Assembly (NCBI GenBank): GCA_030041195.1
Contig: JASHOI010000744.1
Coordinates: forward strand, 1-47,933
DNA: 47,933 nt
Source of the DNA: Streptosporangiaceae bacterium
GTDB lineage: Bacteria; Actinomycetota; Actinomycetes; Streptosporangiales; Streptosporangiaceae
Reading direction: 5' to 3'
The position numbers were made by a program, and so were the translations under genes. Shown here in pieces: positions 34,022-42,177 of the stretch (positions are counted from its first letter, which is position 1; each line of letters opens with the position of its first letter). The notes under the pieces are model-generated. The model searched no databases and was not told where the DNA came from. It worked only from the letters and a program-made list of their open reading frames with translations.

Positions 34022-34669
34022 GTGAGACTGCGGCATCTGTATCGGGTCGCGCCGCTGCTGATCGCGGCATTGTCGGTGGCCGGATGCAGCTTGGCACCGC
34101 AGTACACCTACGTGTCGGACTCCGCGGACAGCGCCTACTTCAAGGTCCCGCCGAGCTGGCATCGGGTGAACGAGTCCAGCCTGCAGTCGGCCGAGGGCTC
34201 ATCCACCGAGGAAGGCGACTATCTCTGGTCTGAGGCCTATGACGCGTCCCCGACTCCCTCGGTTGACCACGTCTTCTCGGCAACGGCAAAGCCGGTCGCC
34301 TACGCGAGCGTGATAAGCCTGTCATCGGCCGAGCGGAACGAGATCTCGTTCAATACCATGCGCGACCTGCTGCTGCCGGTTACCGCCTCGGCGCGCAAGG
34401 CCGCCGCAGCTGACCACGAAGAACTCGAGGGCTTCGCCTCGCTCAGCGACCAGGTGCTCACAGACAGCAATAACAACCGGGGTATCCGCGAGATATTCGA
34501 CTATGACCTCGGCACCACGCCGGAGACATTCGACCTGACCGTCATGACCAACGCCGCCACCACCAAGCTCTACTTTTTGCTCGTGCAGTGCTCAGCAACC
34601 TGCTTCGAAGCGAACTACCCGCAGATCTCTGACGTCGTCAATTCGTTCACGGTTGGGGGAGGGTCCTGA
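34022..34669 (+). CDS. Hypothetical lipoprotein
   Basis: A 215-residue exported protein has a signal peptide ending SVAGC (lipobox, Cys about residue 22) and a mature domain without a family I recognise (YFKVPPSWHRV, SLSSAERNEISF, FDLTVMTN). A Cys pair near the end (QCSATCFEANYP) could form a disulfide. Base composition is somewhat lower in GC than its neighbours. The start is GTG 34022, with GGGGGAGGG upstream. The divergent membrane protease gene follows 97 bp later on the same strand, suggesting a functional pair. Confidence 0.75.
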   Translation: MRLRHLYRVAPLLIAALSVAGCSLAPQYTYVSDSADSAYFKVPPSWHRVNESSLQSAEGSSTEEGDYLWSEAYDASPTPSVDHVFSATAKPVAYASVISLSSAERNEISFNTMRDLLLPVTASARKAAAADHEELEGFASLSDQVLTDSNNNRGIREIFDYDLGTTPETFDLTVMTNAATTKLYFLLVQCSATCFEANYPQISDVVNSFTVGGGS

Positions 34670-34766
34670 TGCCTGGCCGCTCCGCAAAGCATGAGGCAGG
34701 GGGCCCCGGCCCGCCTGGCCGCCACACCGACACGTACCCGCCGTCCTTCACGGTCAGGAGTTCACG

Positions 34767-37313
34767 ATGACCATGGCCCCGGCAGGCGCCCCGGACGACC
34801 TGCGCAATCAGGCCAGGCGGCCGCGGGACGACGAGATGCCGACCCGAAAGCGGCTTCCGCTCTGGGACCGGTTGAAGTTCCTGATCATGCTGGTACTGGC
34901 GTGGTTCATCCTGGTCTGGTCCGTGATGGCGTCCGACCCGATCGTCGGGTTCACGGACGCGATGCGGATCGAGGTCGCGACCGGATGGTGGGTCTTCGTC
35001 CTGATTGGGCTGGAGATCCTGCGCCAGGTGCACTTCCTGGCGAGCGAGCACTGGGCCGGCTACCACAGCTTCTGGATCCAGACGTTCTTCGGCGGCCTGG
35101 AGCGCACGACCCACCGCAAGCTGTCGCCGTGGACCAGGTTCCGCCTCTGGCGGCTGCTCATCTGGATCTTCTGGATCGCCGTGCTCGCGGTGTTCGTCGG
35201 CAAGGTCACGCACCAGAACCCGCTGGTGGCCCTGCTGAAGACTCCCTCCTACGTTTGGCACGCGATTCCGCTCGTGGTGGAGATCGTCGCGATCCTGCTG
35301 CTCGTAGTGGGCCAGTTCGCCGCGATCTTCTGGTTCCTGTCCCGCGGCGGCGTGGACGTCTACTACCCGGACGACATCAAGACCCGGTTCTCCGACGTCT
35401 GGGGCCAGGACAACGTGGTGGAGCGGGTCAAGGAGAACATGCTCTACCTGGAGGACCCGGAGCAGATCGAGTCCCGGGGCGGATACGTCCCCGGCGGCAT
35501 CCTGCTCTGGGGGCCGCCCGGCACCGGCAAGACGCTGATGGCCGAGGCGGTGGCCGGCGAGACCGGCAGGCCCTACGTGTTCGTGGACCCGGGCGCGTTC
35601 ATCAACATGTTCATGGGCGTCGGCATCCTGAAGGTCAAGTCGCTGTTCCGTAAGCTGCGCCGGCTCGCGCTGCGCTACGGCGGCGTGATCGTCTTCTTCG
35701 ACGAGGCCGACTCGCTGGGCAGCCGCGGCACCCTGCCCCAGGGCGGCCCGAACTTCCCCCGCGACACTCCCGCTGCCTGGCAGGCCAGCGGCTGCCACGG
35801 CTTCTCCTACCTGTCACAGGACGTGCAGTGGCTGCTGGCGCAGCGGGCCCTGTCGTCGTCGGTCGGCGAAGAGCCGGACACCCGGCGCAACAAGCAGATC
35901 ATGGGCATGGGGATGAACGGCGGGGGCGGCATGGGCACGCTGCAGGCGCTGCTCACCGAGCTGTCCGGGCTGAAGAAGCCGCGTGGCTTCATCAACCGGT
36001 ACGTCCGGCGGCTGCTCGGCATGCGCCCCAAGCCGCCGCCGAAGTACCGGATCCTCGTCATGATGGCGTCCAACATGCCGGAGTCGCTGGACGAGGCGCT
36101 GCTGCGCCCGGGCCGCATCGACCGGATCTACAAGGTGGGCTACCCGTCCAAGGCGGGCCGGGTGCGCACCTACGAGGGCTACTTCGCCAAGGTCCAGAAC
36201 GAGCTCACCCCGGAGGACATCGACAAGCTCGCCACGATCACCCCGTACGCGACCGGCGCCACCATCAAGGACCTGGTCAACGAGTCGCTGATCCAGGCCA
36301 TTCGCGATGACCGGGACGTCATCACCTGGCACGACGTCATCAGGGCCAAGCAGCTCAAGGAGCTCGGGCCGCCCCAGGACGTGGAGTACATCGAGCGTGA
36401 GCGGCACGCCGTCGCGGTCCACGAGGCCTGTCACGCGCTGGTCGCTTACCGCACACGCCGGCACATGGAGATCGACATCGCCACGATCGAGAAGGGCAGC
36501 GACTACCTCGGAATGGTGGCGAGCATCCCGCCGGAGGACCAGTTCACCCGCTGGCGCAGTGAGTACGAGACCGACATCCTGGTCTCGCTGGCATCGCTCG
36601 CGGGGGAGCGGATGTTCTTCAACAACGACAGCTCGTCGGGTGTCTCCGGCGACCTGGAGTCGGCGACCACCGTGGCCTCGTTCATGGAGGGCTTCTGGGG
36701 CATGGGATCGACTGTCTCCTCGTACTCCACCGCCAAGCGGCTGGAGGTCGGCTCGCCCGGCGGCGGGGTCGGCGGCCGGAAGAAGAAGGGCCAGGATCCC
36801 GAGGCCGACGTGCGCCGGGCGCTCGCGGACCGGATCGAGGACAGCCTGAACGGGCTGCTGGCACAGGTGCAGGACATCATCACCGAGAACCGGCATCAGG
36901 TCCTCGCGCTGGCCCACGCGCTGGAGACCCACAAGACGCTCACGGGGGACGACGTGGTCGCCGTGATCGAGCGGACTCAGGGCCCGTTCGTGGACGGACG
37001 GCCGTACGCGGATCCAGGCCTGGTGCAGGAACTGGAGGCCTACCACGCCAACGCTGCCGTAGCGCACCGCGACCACAGCAAGATGTCGCTCAGCATGCCC
37101 GAGATCCCGCAGCCGGTGCTCGCCGCGTCCGGGTCCATGGGCTGGCACGTGGCGCCGGATCCGGATCCGCTCAACATCCAGGATCACGGCAACGGGACCG
37201 GGTCGGCGGAGCGCCTGGGGCCGCCAGGCGCTCTCGGCCAGGGCAACGAGCCGGGGCCGCCGAACGGCTCCGATCCGGCGCCGGGCGATGGGGAGACGGG
37301 CGGGGGATCCTGA
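34767..37313 (+). CDS. Divergent FtsH-like membrane AAA/M41 metalloprotease
   Basis: An 848-residue protein. Four N-terminal membrane helices (about residues 35-52, 73-92, 128-150 and 168-192) replace the two of classical FtsH. The AAA domain has GPPGTGKT (249-256), VIVFFDEADSL and the SRH segment LRPGRIDR, with an insert of about 100 residues between Walker B and the SRH. The protease domain keeps HEACH (H552, E553, H556) and a downstream DLESAT Asp (D629), so it should be active. A Gly/Pro-rich tail ends the protein. ATG 34767 has AGGAG 7 nt upstream. The substrate is unknown; the lipoprotein upstream is a candidate partner. Confidence 0.85.
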   Translation: MTMAPAGAPDDLRNQARRPRDDEMPTRKRLPLWDRLKFLIMLVLAWFILVWSVMASDPIVGFTDAMRIEVATGWWVFVLIGLEILRQVHFLASEHWAGYHSFWIQTFFGGLERTTHRKLSPWTRFRLWRLLIWIFWIAVLAVFVGKVTHQNPLVALLKTPSYVWHAIPLVVEIVAILLLVVGQFAAIFWFLSRGGVDVYYPDDIKTRFSDVWGQDNVVERVKENMLYLEDPEQIESRGGYVPGGILLWGPPGTGKTLMAEAVAGETGRPYVFVDPGAFINMFMGVGILKVKSLFRKLRRLALRYGGVIVFFDEADSLGSRGTLPQGGPNFPRDTPAAWQASGCHGFSYLSQDVQWLLAQRALSSSVGEEPDTRRNKQIMGMGMNGGGGMGTLQALLTELSGLKKPRGFINRYVRRLLGMRPKPPPKYRILVMMASNMPESLDEALLRPGRIDRIYKVGYPSKAGRVRTYEGYFAKVQNELTPEDIDKLATITPYATGATIKDLVNESLIQAIRDDRDVITWHDVIRAKQLKELGPPQDVEYIERERHAVAVHEACHALVAYRTRRHMEIDIATIEKGSDYLGMVASIPPEDQFTRWRSEYETDILVSLASLAGERMFFNNDSSSGVSGDLESATTVASFMEGFWGMGSTVSSYSTAKRLEVGSPGGGVGGRKKKGQDPEADVRRALADRIEDSLNGLLAQVQDIITENRHQVLALAHALETHKTLTGDDVVAVIERTQGPFVDGRPYADPGLVQELEAYHANAAVAHRDHSKMSLSMPEIPQPVLAASGSMGWHVAPDPDPLNIQDHGNGTGSAERLGPPGALGQGNEPGPPNGSDPAPGDGETGGGS

Positions 37314-37323
37314 CCGCAGACCG

Positions 37324-38064
37324 GTGCCGCGAGTGAGGTTTTACCGCCTCACCGTGCTGCGCCGCCTTCCCCACCCGGGCCAGGGGTTTACCCAGGGCCT
37401 CATCACCGAGGACGGGACGGTGTGGGAGAGCACCGGCCTGTATGGCCAGTCGGCGATCCGGCGCTACCCGCTCGGCGCCGACCGGGTGGAGGCCAGCGCG
37501 GCCGTGCCGCCGGACCTGTTCGGCGAGGGCATCTGCCGGGTGGGAACCCGCCTCTGGCAGCTCACCTGGCGGGAGCGGGTCGCGCTGTGCTGGGACGCAC
37601 CCAGCCTGACCCTGCTGGAGACCATCCGCTACAACCGTGACGGCTGGGGCATTTGCGCCGTCGGCTCGTACGTGCTGACCAGCGACGGAAGCAGCGAGCT
37701 GGTCAGGCGCGATCCGCAGACCCTGGCGCCGCTCGGTATCGTCGTGGTGCGCTACGGCGGGCAGCATGTGGCCGGGCTCAACGATCTCGCCTGGTCCGGA
37801 GGGCTGGTGTGGGCGAACATCGCCTCCCGGCCATACCTGGCTGGAATCGACCCCGCCGGCGGCGAGGTGGCGGCGATCGTCGACGCGGGGCCGGCCTGGG
37901 AACGTCACCGGGGCGATCCCGAGGCCATCCTCAACGGCGTCACGGCCCTTCCAGGGGCAGGTGAGTTCCTGCTCACCGGGAAACGCTGGCGTTTCATCTA
38001 CCACGTGCGCCTGGCCGAGGCCCGCAGCCCCAGGCGGCCGGAGAGCCTGCTGGTCCGCCGATAG
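37324..38064 (+). CDS. Glutaminyl-peptide cyclotransferase-like protein
   Basis: A 246-residue five-bladed propeller protein of the plant-type glutaminyl cyclase family. The diagnostic motifs are HPGQGFTQGLI, WESTGLYGQSAIRR, LTW, YNRDGWGIC, LNDLAW, ILNGVTALP and TGKRWRFIYHV. Family members turn N-terminal Gln into pyroglutamate (EC 2.3.2.5), usually outside the cell, but I see no signal peptide here. GTG 37324 or GTG 37333 are the likely starts; an ATG at 37288 would overlap the protease gene. Close spacing suggests cotranscription with the protease. Confidence 0.88.
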   Translation: MPRVRFYRLTVLRRLPHPGQGFTQGLITEDGTVWESTGLYGQSAIRRYPLGADRVEASAAVPPDLFGEGICRVGTRLWQLTWRERVALCWDAPSLTLLETIRYNRDGWGICAVGSYVLTSDGSSELVRRDPQTLAPLGIVVVRYGGQHVAGLNDLAWSGGLVWANIASRPYLAGIDPAGGEVAAIVDAGPAWERHRGDPEAILNGVTALPGAGEFLLTGKRWRFIYHVRLAEARSPRRPESLLVRR

Positions 38065-38101
38065 CAACGCCGTGCGGCCCAGCCCGCGGCCCCCGTAACA
38101 T

Positions 38102-38129
38102 CGCCGGGGCCCGTTAAATGGGCCCGGCG
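38102..38129 (+). terminator. Hairpin after the glutaminyl cyclase gene
   Basis: A ten-bp stem with one bulged G (CGCCGGGGCCC ... GGGCCCGGCG) around an 8-nt AT-containing loop, 38 nt after the stop codon. Confidence 0.7.
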
Positions 38130-38172
38130 GACTAGTCCTTTTGCCGGTCTTCGGCCGCGCCGACCGTGGTTA

Positions 38173-39273
38173 GTGTGTTATCGCGCGGCATGCGATGACC
38201 GAGTTGGGGGTGGTCCGGCTATCCGGACGAAGGGGGATCTGATCCTGCTCGCGCTGCCGTTCGCGATAATGGCGGCGGTTGGCGCGGTGCGCGTAATCTT
38301 CGGGCCGGGCTGGGGTCTGCTGCCGCTGCTGGTCGTGGGCCCGGCGGTGGCTGCCGCGGTCGGCGGGCTTTACTACACGCTGGCGGCCGGTGCGGTGGCC
38401 CTGGCCGAGTGCATGGTGCTGGCGTGCGACATGTACCCGAATATCCGGCCGGCCGAGGTCGCGTTCTTCGCCGGCGTCGGCGTTACGGCCGTCGGCGCGG
38501 TGGCCTGCCTGGCCCGCCAGCGCCGCGACCGCGAACTGGCACAGGTGAGGCTCGTCGCCGAGGCCGCACAGCAGGTGCTGCTGCGGCCGGTGCCGGGCCA
38601 GGTCGGCTCGGTCACGATGGCGGTGCGGTATCTGTCGGCATCGTCCGGAGCCCGCGTGGGCGGGGACCTGTACGAGGTCGTGGTGACCTCCGAGCGGGTC
38701 CGGCTGATCGTGGGCGACGTGGAGGGCAAGGGGCTGCCCGCCGTCAAGTCGGCGGCGGCGGTGCTCGGGGTGTTCCGCGAGGCCGCACACGACGAAATAG
38801 ACCTGGCCGGAATTGTCAGCCGGATCGAGGCCAGCCTGGCCCGCGAGTTCGGCGAGGAGCAGTTCGTGACCGCCGTGCTCGCCGACTTTCCGGTCGACGG
38901 CGCCAAGATGGACCTGCTGAGCTGCGGCCATCCCGCGCCCCTGCTCCTTGGCGAGGCCAGGCCGCGGTTCCTCGGTCCGGACGAGGGCGGCCTGCCCCTG
39001 GGGCTCGGCCATCTCACCGGCGAGCCGCGCGTCACGGTCACGATCCCGTTCGGGCCGGGCGAGCAGGTTCTCTTCTACACCGACGGGGCGAGCGAGGCCA
39101 GGAACAAGGCAGGGGAGTTCTTCTCGCTCGCCGAATGCGGCGCGCTGAGCGGCGAGCCCGATCCCGCCACGCTCGTCGACCGGCTCAGCAACGAGATCGT
39201 CCGGCACGTGGGCCACGCGCCGCACGACGACATAGCGCTGCTGGCCTGCCGCCTCGCCACGCCGACCGGGTAA
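38173..39273 (+). CDS. Membrane PP2C/SpoIIE-type serine phosphatase
   Basis: A 366-residue protein with N-terminal membrane helices (three to four between residues 20 and 115), a short helical linker, and a SpoIIE phosphatase domain. Metal-binding aspartates are visible in ARVGGDLYEV, IVGDVEGKGLPA, YTDGASEARN and HDDIALL. Actinomycetes have many such membrane phosphatases, usually acting on anti-anti-sigma factors, but no such partner is adjacent. Start choice is uncertain: GTG 38173 is the first in-frame candidate and has no Shine-Dalgarno, and no internal ATG precedes the first helix. Confidence 0.88.
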   Translation: MCYRAACDDRVGGGPAIRTKGDLILLALPFAIMAAVGAVRVIFGPGWGLLPLLVVGPAVAAAVGGLYYTLAAGAVALAECMVLACDMYPNIRPAEVAFFAGVGVTAVGAVACLARQRRDRELAQVRLVAEAAQQVLLRPVPGQVGSVTMAVRYLSASSGARVGGDLYEVVVTSERVRLIVGDVEGKGLPAVKSAAAVLGVFREAAHDEIDLAGIVSRIEASLAREFGEEQFVTAVLADFPVDGAKMDLLSCGHPAPLLLGEARPRFLGPDEGGLPLGLGHLTGEPRVTVTIPFGPGEQVLFYTDGASEARNKAGEFFSLAECGALSGEPDPATLVDRLSNEIVRHVGHAPHDDIALLACRLATPTG

Positions 39274-39310
39274 CCGGGCCGCAGCACCCCGGACCAGTAC
39301 ACTCCGGGGT

Positions 39311-39427
39311 ATGCAGGGCGGGTTCAGCTGGCTCGTGCTCGTTGCGGCCTTTGCGGCGGTAACGGTGCTTTGCGGTGTCCTCGCGGCCAGGCTCCTCCGG
39401 ATCGGCTCACCGGGCAGGAAGCGGTGA
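39311..39427 (+). CDS. Small single-helix membrane protein (38 aa)
   Basis: ATG at 39311 gives 38 residues with one membrane helix (WLVLVAAFAAVTVLCGVLA) followed by a basic end (RLLRIGSPGRKR). Its TGA overlaps the GTG of the nitrobindin-like gene by 4 bp, so translation would be coupled. Positive charges after the helix suggest the N-terminus faces out. Function is unknown. Reality is supported by the overlap, composition and membrane pattern, not by a family match. Confidence 0.55.
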   Translation: MQGGFSWLVLVAAFAAVTVLCGVLAARLLRIGSPGRKR

Positions 39428-39945
39428 ACGATCCAGGAAACCAGCAGCCCGCAGAGCACGAAGCGCTGGCCCCGCTGCACTTCCTGCTCGGCCGCTGGGA
39501 GGGAGCCGGGGTGGTCGGCTACCCGACGATCGAGAGCGTCCAGTTCGGGCAGGAGATCACGTTCAGCCACAACGGCAAGCCGTTCCTGATCTACTCGAGC
39601 CGCACCTGGCTGCTGGACGAGGAAGGGCAGATCGGCCGGCCGCTGGCCATCGAAACCGGGTACTGGCGCCCGCAGCCGGACGGCCAGCTGGAAGTGCTGC
39701 TGGCGCACCCGACCGGAATCTGCGAGATCTACCTCGGCGAGGTGACCGGCACGAAGATCGAGATGGCGACCGATGCCGTGGTGCGCACGTCGACCGCCAA
39801 GGAGGTCACGGCCGGCCGCAGGCTATACGGCCTGATCGGCACCGACCTTGGCTACGCCTACGACATGGCCGCGGTTGGCCAGCCGCTCCAGCCGCACGCC
39901 TCGGCCCAGCTCAAGCGCGTCGCCAAGAGCCCGACGAGAGGTTAG
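39424..39945 (+). CDS. Nitrobindin-like FABP-family heme protein (DUF1794)
   Basis: A 173-residue beta-barrel protein. It has the nitrobindin motif G-x-W-x-G-x-G (LLGRWEGAGVVGYPT, residues about 22-36) and the C-terminal His (QPHASAQLKR) that ligates heme iron in this family. Such proteins bind heme b and convert peroxynitrite to nitrate. In streptomycetes a homologue lies beside nur, as it does here, though 700 bp separate them. The start is GTG 39424. Confidence 0.92.
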   Translation: MNDPGNQQPAEHEALAPLHFLLGRWEGAGVVGYPTIESVQFGQEITFSHNGKPFLIYSSRTWLLDEEGQIGRPLAIETGYWRPQPDGQLEVLLAHPTGICEIYLGEVTGTKIEMATDAVVRTSTAKEVTAGRRLYGLIGTDLGYAYDMAAVGQPLQPHASAQLKRVAKSPTRG

Positions 39946-40210
39946 AGCGCATCCACGTGCGGGCTTGGAATGCGGTTGCCTGGCACGGTTGGGCCGGCCG
40001 ATCGGGAGAGCTGAAAATCGAATGGCTGAGCGGATCTTGGCTGGGCGGTTGGGGCTGGTGGGATTGGTGGTGCAGCACAGAATGTCTCTGCCTCGCGTCA
40101 TGCGTCAGCCATCGCCGCGTTAAGTGCGCTGCATCGCCCAGGGCGACAGCACCCGGCCGACGACACCGACGCCGGACAGGGACAGAGGCGGGTGAGCCCT
40201 GACAGGGCCC

Positions 40211-40246
40211 AGAAAATATGAGCCCCCGGGCGTCTCCCGCAGGGGC
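40211..40246 (-). terminator. Rho-independent-like terminator on the minus strand
   Basis: Read on the minus strand, GCCCC-TG-CGGG-AGACG-CCCG-GGGGC forms a bulged hairpin, directly followed by TCATATTTTC. It is one of few hairpins in this window with a T-run. It lies where a transcript starting near 40574 would end. Confidence 0.6.
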
Positions 40247-40506
40247 GCACCAGCATCCAGCCTGAGATCACGTCACGGCAACAATCACGGGGCGCGTGCG
40301 CGCCGCGAGTCTCGTCGCGTTCCGCGAGGCCGGAGGTGCAACCCGCTGCGGGGACCGGCTGGACAAGGCCGGTCAGCCCGGGGGTCCGGTGTCTGCCGTG
40401 TATTAGCCGGCCGCCGCTTTGCGGTATCCCACGCCCACCCCTTCGGAGCGGGCCCGTGGCCGGTGCGCGCCCCCGCTGGTAGCGGGAGAGCTACACGGGA
40501 CGGCGG

Positions 40507-40545
40507 CTAGCTGACAGCCACCTCGCGAGTCCGACATCTATGCAT
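40507..40545 (-). CDS. 12-codon ORF (MHRCRTREVAVS) in the structured RNA
   Basis: ATG at 40545 with AAAGGAGGTGG ending 9 nt upstream. The surrounding GGAAAGGAGGTGGTCC matches the 16S 3'-end complement over about 13 of 14 positions. The TAG stop lies inside a potential helix (see the RNA feature). It is probably a regulatory leader rather than a functional peptide. Confidence 0.5.
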   Translation of the reverse strand: MHRCRTREVAVS

Positions 40546-40633
40546 ACTGTTGGACCACCTCCTTTCCCGCGTTAGCCAGAACGCTATGTCAGAGCCAGCC
40601 ATCGAGGCAAGCGCGTTATCCCCGGGGCTCGCC

Positions 40634-40639
40634 TAGACT
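40634..40639 (+). promoter_or_regulatory. -10 element of a probable leaderless nur transcript
   Basis: TAGACT ends 6 nt before the nur ATG, and no Shine-Dalgarno is present. Transcription would begin at or next to the start codon. The -35 is unclear. Confidence 0.45.
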
Positions 40640-40645
40640 CAGTTC

Positions 40646-41065
40646 ATGTCGCAGACGTGGGACGCCGCGCTGCGGGCCAGCGGCCATCGCGTGACGCCGC
40701 AGCGCCAGCTCGTCCTTGAGGCCGTCACCAAGCTGAACCACGCGTCACCGGAAGAGATCTTCGCCGAGGTGCACCAGAAGGCCAGCGGAATCAACGTTTC
40801 CACGATCTACCGCACGCTCCAGCTGCTGGAGGAGCTCAGCCTGGTAACCCACACGCACCTCGGGCATGGCGCGCCGGTCTACCACATAGCGGGCGAATCC
40901 CAGCACGTGCACCTGGTCTGCCGCGACTGCGGACGGGTGACCGAGCTGCCGCCCGAGACCGCCGAGCCGCTGGTGACCACGCTTGACCAAGAGCACGGCT
41001 TCGTGACCGACGTCGGACACCTCACCGTGTTCGGCACCTGCCGCGACTGCCGGCCCAGCGCATAG
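40646..41065 (+). CDS. nur: Nur, nickel-responsive Fur-family regulator
   Basis: A 139-residue Fur-family repressor close to Streptomyces Nur. The N-terminal winged helix has GHRVTPQRQLVLEAV and INVSTIYRTLQLLEELSLV. The metal-site histidines typical of Nur lie in THTHLGHGAPVYH and QHVHLVCRDC, with a second Cys pair in CRDC near the C-terminus. Nur represses nickel uptake and Fe-SOD genes when Ni is present. The next gene (ygfZ-like) starts 10 nt after the stop. The divergent minus-strand RNA shares its promoter region. Confidence 0.9.
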   Translation: MSQTWDAALRASGHRVTPQRQLVLEAVTKLNHASPEEIFAEVHQKASGINVSTIYRTLQLLEELSLVTHTHLGHGAPVYHIAGESQHVHLVCRDCGRVTELPPETAEPLVTTLDQEHGFVTDVGHLTVFGTCRDCRPSA

Positions 41066-41075
41066 CCTGGCTAGC

Positions 41076-42125
41076 ATGCAGAGCCCGCAGGAGAACAGCA
41101 CGCTGCTGGCTGCCCCTGGTGCGGTCCCGGCCGACGGGCCGGACGCCGGGGTCGCCGCGCACTACGGAGACCCGTTCGCCGAGCAGCGCGCGCTGGACGG
41201 CGCGCTTGGCCTGGTCGACCGGTCGAACCGGGGAGTGATCCGGATCACCGGGCCGGACCGGCTGTCCTGGCTGCACAGCCTCAGCACCCAGGCCCTGGAG
41301 AAGCTCGAGCCGGGCAATACGGCCGAGGCGCTGATCCTCAGCCCGAGCGGGCACATCGAGCACCACATGATCCTGACCGACGACGGCAGCGCGCTGTGGG
41401 CGCACGTCGAGCCGCACACCGCGGCGCCGCTGTCCGAGTTCCTGGAGTCGATGCGGTTCATGCTCCGCGTTGAGCCCGCCGACGTCACGGACGAGTTCGC
41501 CGTGCTGACCGTCATGGGCCCGGCCGTCGGCCCGGGCTGGGCGGGCGACGCCGCAGTGGCCGCGACGTATGCGTTCGGGGCGGATCTCATCGTCAGCAGG
41601 GGCCGGCTCGGCGAGGCGGCAGCCGGGCTGCAGGAGCGCGGCGCCAAGCTGGCGGGCACGTGGGCCTACGAGGCGCTGCGGATCGCCGCGCACCGGCCGC
41701 GGTTCGGGCTCGACACCGATCACCGGACGATCCCGCACGAGGTGGGCTGGATCGAAACGGCGGTGCACCTGAACAAGGGCTGCTACCGCGGGCAGGAGAC
41801 CGTCGCGCGGGTGCACAACCTCGGCCACCCGCCGCGCCGCCTGGTGTTGCTGCACCTGGACGGCAGCGAGGACCGGCTGCCCGCCCACGGCGACCCGGTC
41901 GTGGCCGGCGGCGCCGGCGTCGGCTTCGTCGGGTCCGCAGCGCGGCACTATGAGCTCGGCCCGATCGCGCTTGCCTTGGTGAAGCGGACGGTCCCGGTCG
42001 ACGCCACGCTGCTGGCCGACGGCATTCCGGCCGCCCAGGAGGTGATCGTGCCGCCGGACGCCGGCGCGAACGTGACCGTGACGCTGCGGCGCGGGCTGGG
42101 CGAGAAGATCCGGTCACGCGAGTAG
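41076..42125 (+). CDS. ygfZ: YgfZ/GcvT-like folate-binding protein
   Basis: A 349-residue protein of the YgfZ family, which helps assemble or repair Fe-S clusters using folate. The diagnostic motif LNKGCYRGQETVARVHNLG contains the conserved Cys (C236). The N-terminal GcvT-like folate fold includes VDRSNRGVIRITGPDRLSWL. ATG 41076 follows nur by 10 nt, so the two genes may be cotranscribed, as in streptomycetes by my recollection. Confidence 0.92.
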   Translation: MQSPQENSTLLAAPGAVPADGPDAGVAAHYGDPFAEQRALDGALGLVDRSNRGVIRITGPDRLSWLHSLSTQALEKLEPGNTAEALILSPSGHIEHHMILTDDGSALWAHVEPHTAAPLSEFLESMRFMLRVEPADVTDEFAVLTVMGPAVGPGWAGDAAVAATYAFGADLIVSRGRLGEAAAGLQERGAKLAGTWAYEALRIAAHRPRFGLDTDHRTIPHEVGWIETAVHLNKGCYRGQETVARVHNLGHPPRRLVLLHLDGSEDRLPAHGDPVVAGGAGVGFVGSAARHYELGPIALALVKRTVPVDATLLADGIPAAQEVIVPPDAGANVTVTLRRGLGEKIRSRE

Positions 42126-42177
42126 CCTGGGCCCGCAGGAACAACGCCGTTCCGGCCGCCCCCGGGAGGTCATCGCC

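Larger units (their letters stand above)
40211..40574 (-). ncRNA. Candidate structured RNA with embedded short ORF, no downstream gene
   Basis: The 700-bp gap between the nitrobindin-like gene and nur holds a minus-strand unit. It has a plausible promoter (-35 TTGCCT at 40605-40610, 18-nt spacer, -10 TAGCGT at 40581-40586). An extremely strong Shine-Dalgarno (AAAGGAGGTGG, 40555-40565) leads a 12-codon ORF. About 260 nt of GC-rich sequence follow, ending in a terminator. TAGCC (40505-40509) can pair with GGCTA (40404-40408), and CCGTGTA (40492-40498) with TACACGG (40396-40402); these two helices cross, implying a pseudoknot or a switch. I recall similar leader-like sequences in other actinomycetes but cannot verify it. 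Confidence 0.5.

Noticed and set aside
33831..34025. 64-residue frame upstream of the lipoprotein
   Set aside because: No Shine-Dalgarno, mixed composition and no motif; it overlaps the lipoprotein ribosome-binding region.
40211..40574. RNase P RNA or tmRNA
   Set aside because: None of the universal conserved segments of rnpB or ssrA are present on either strand.
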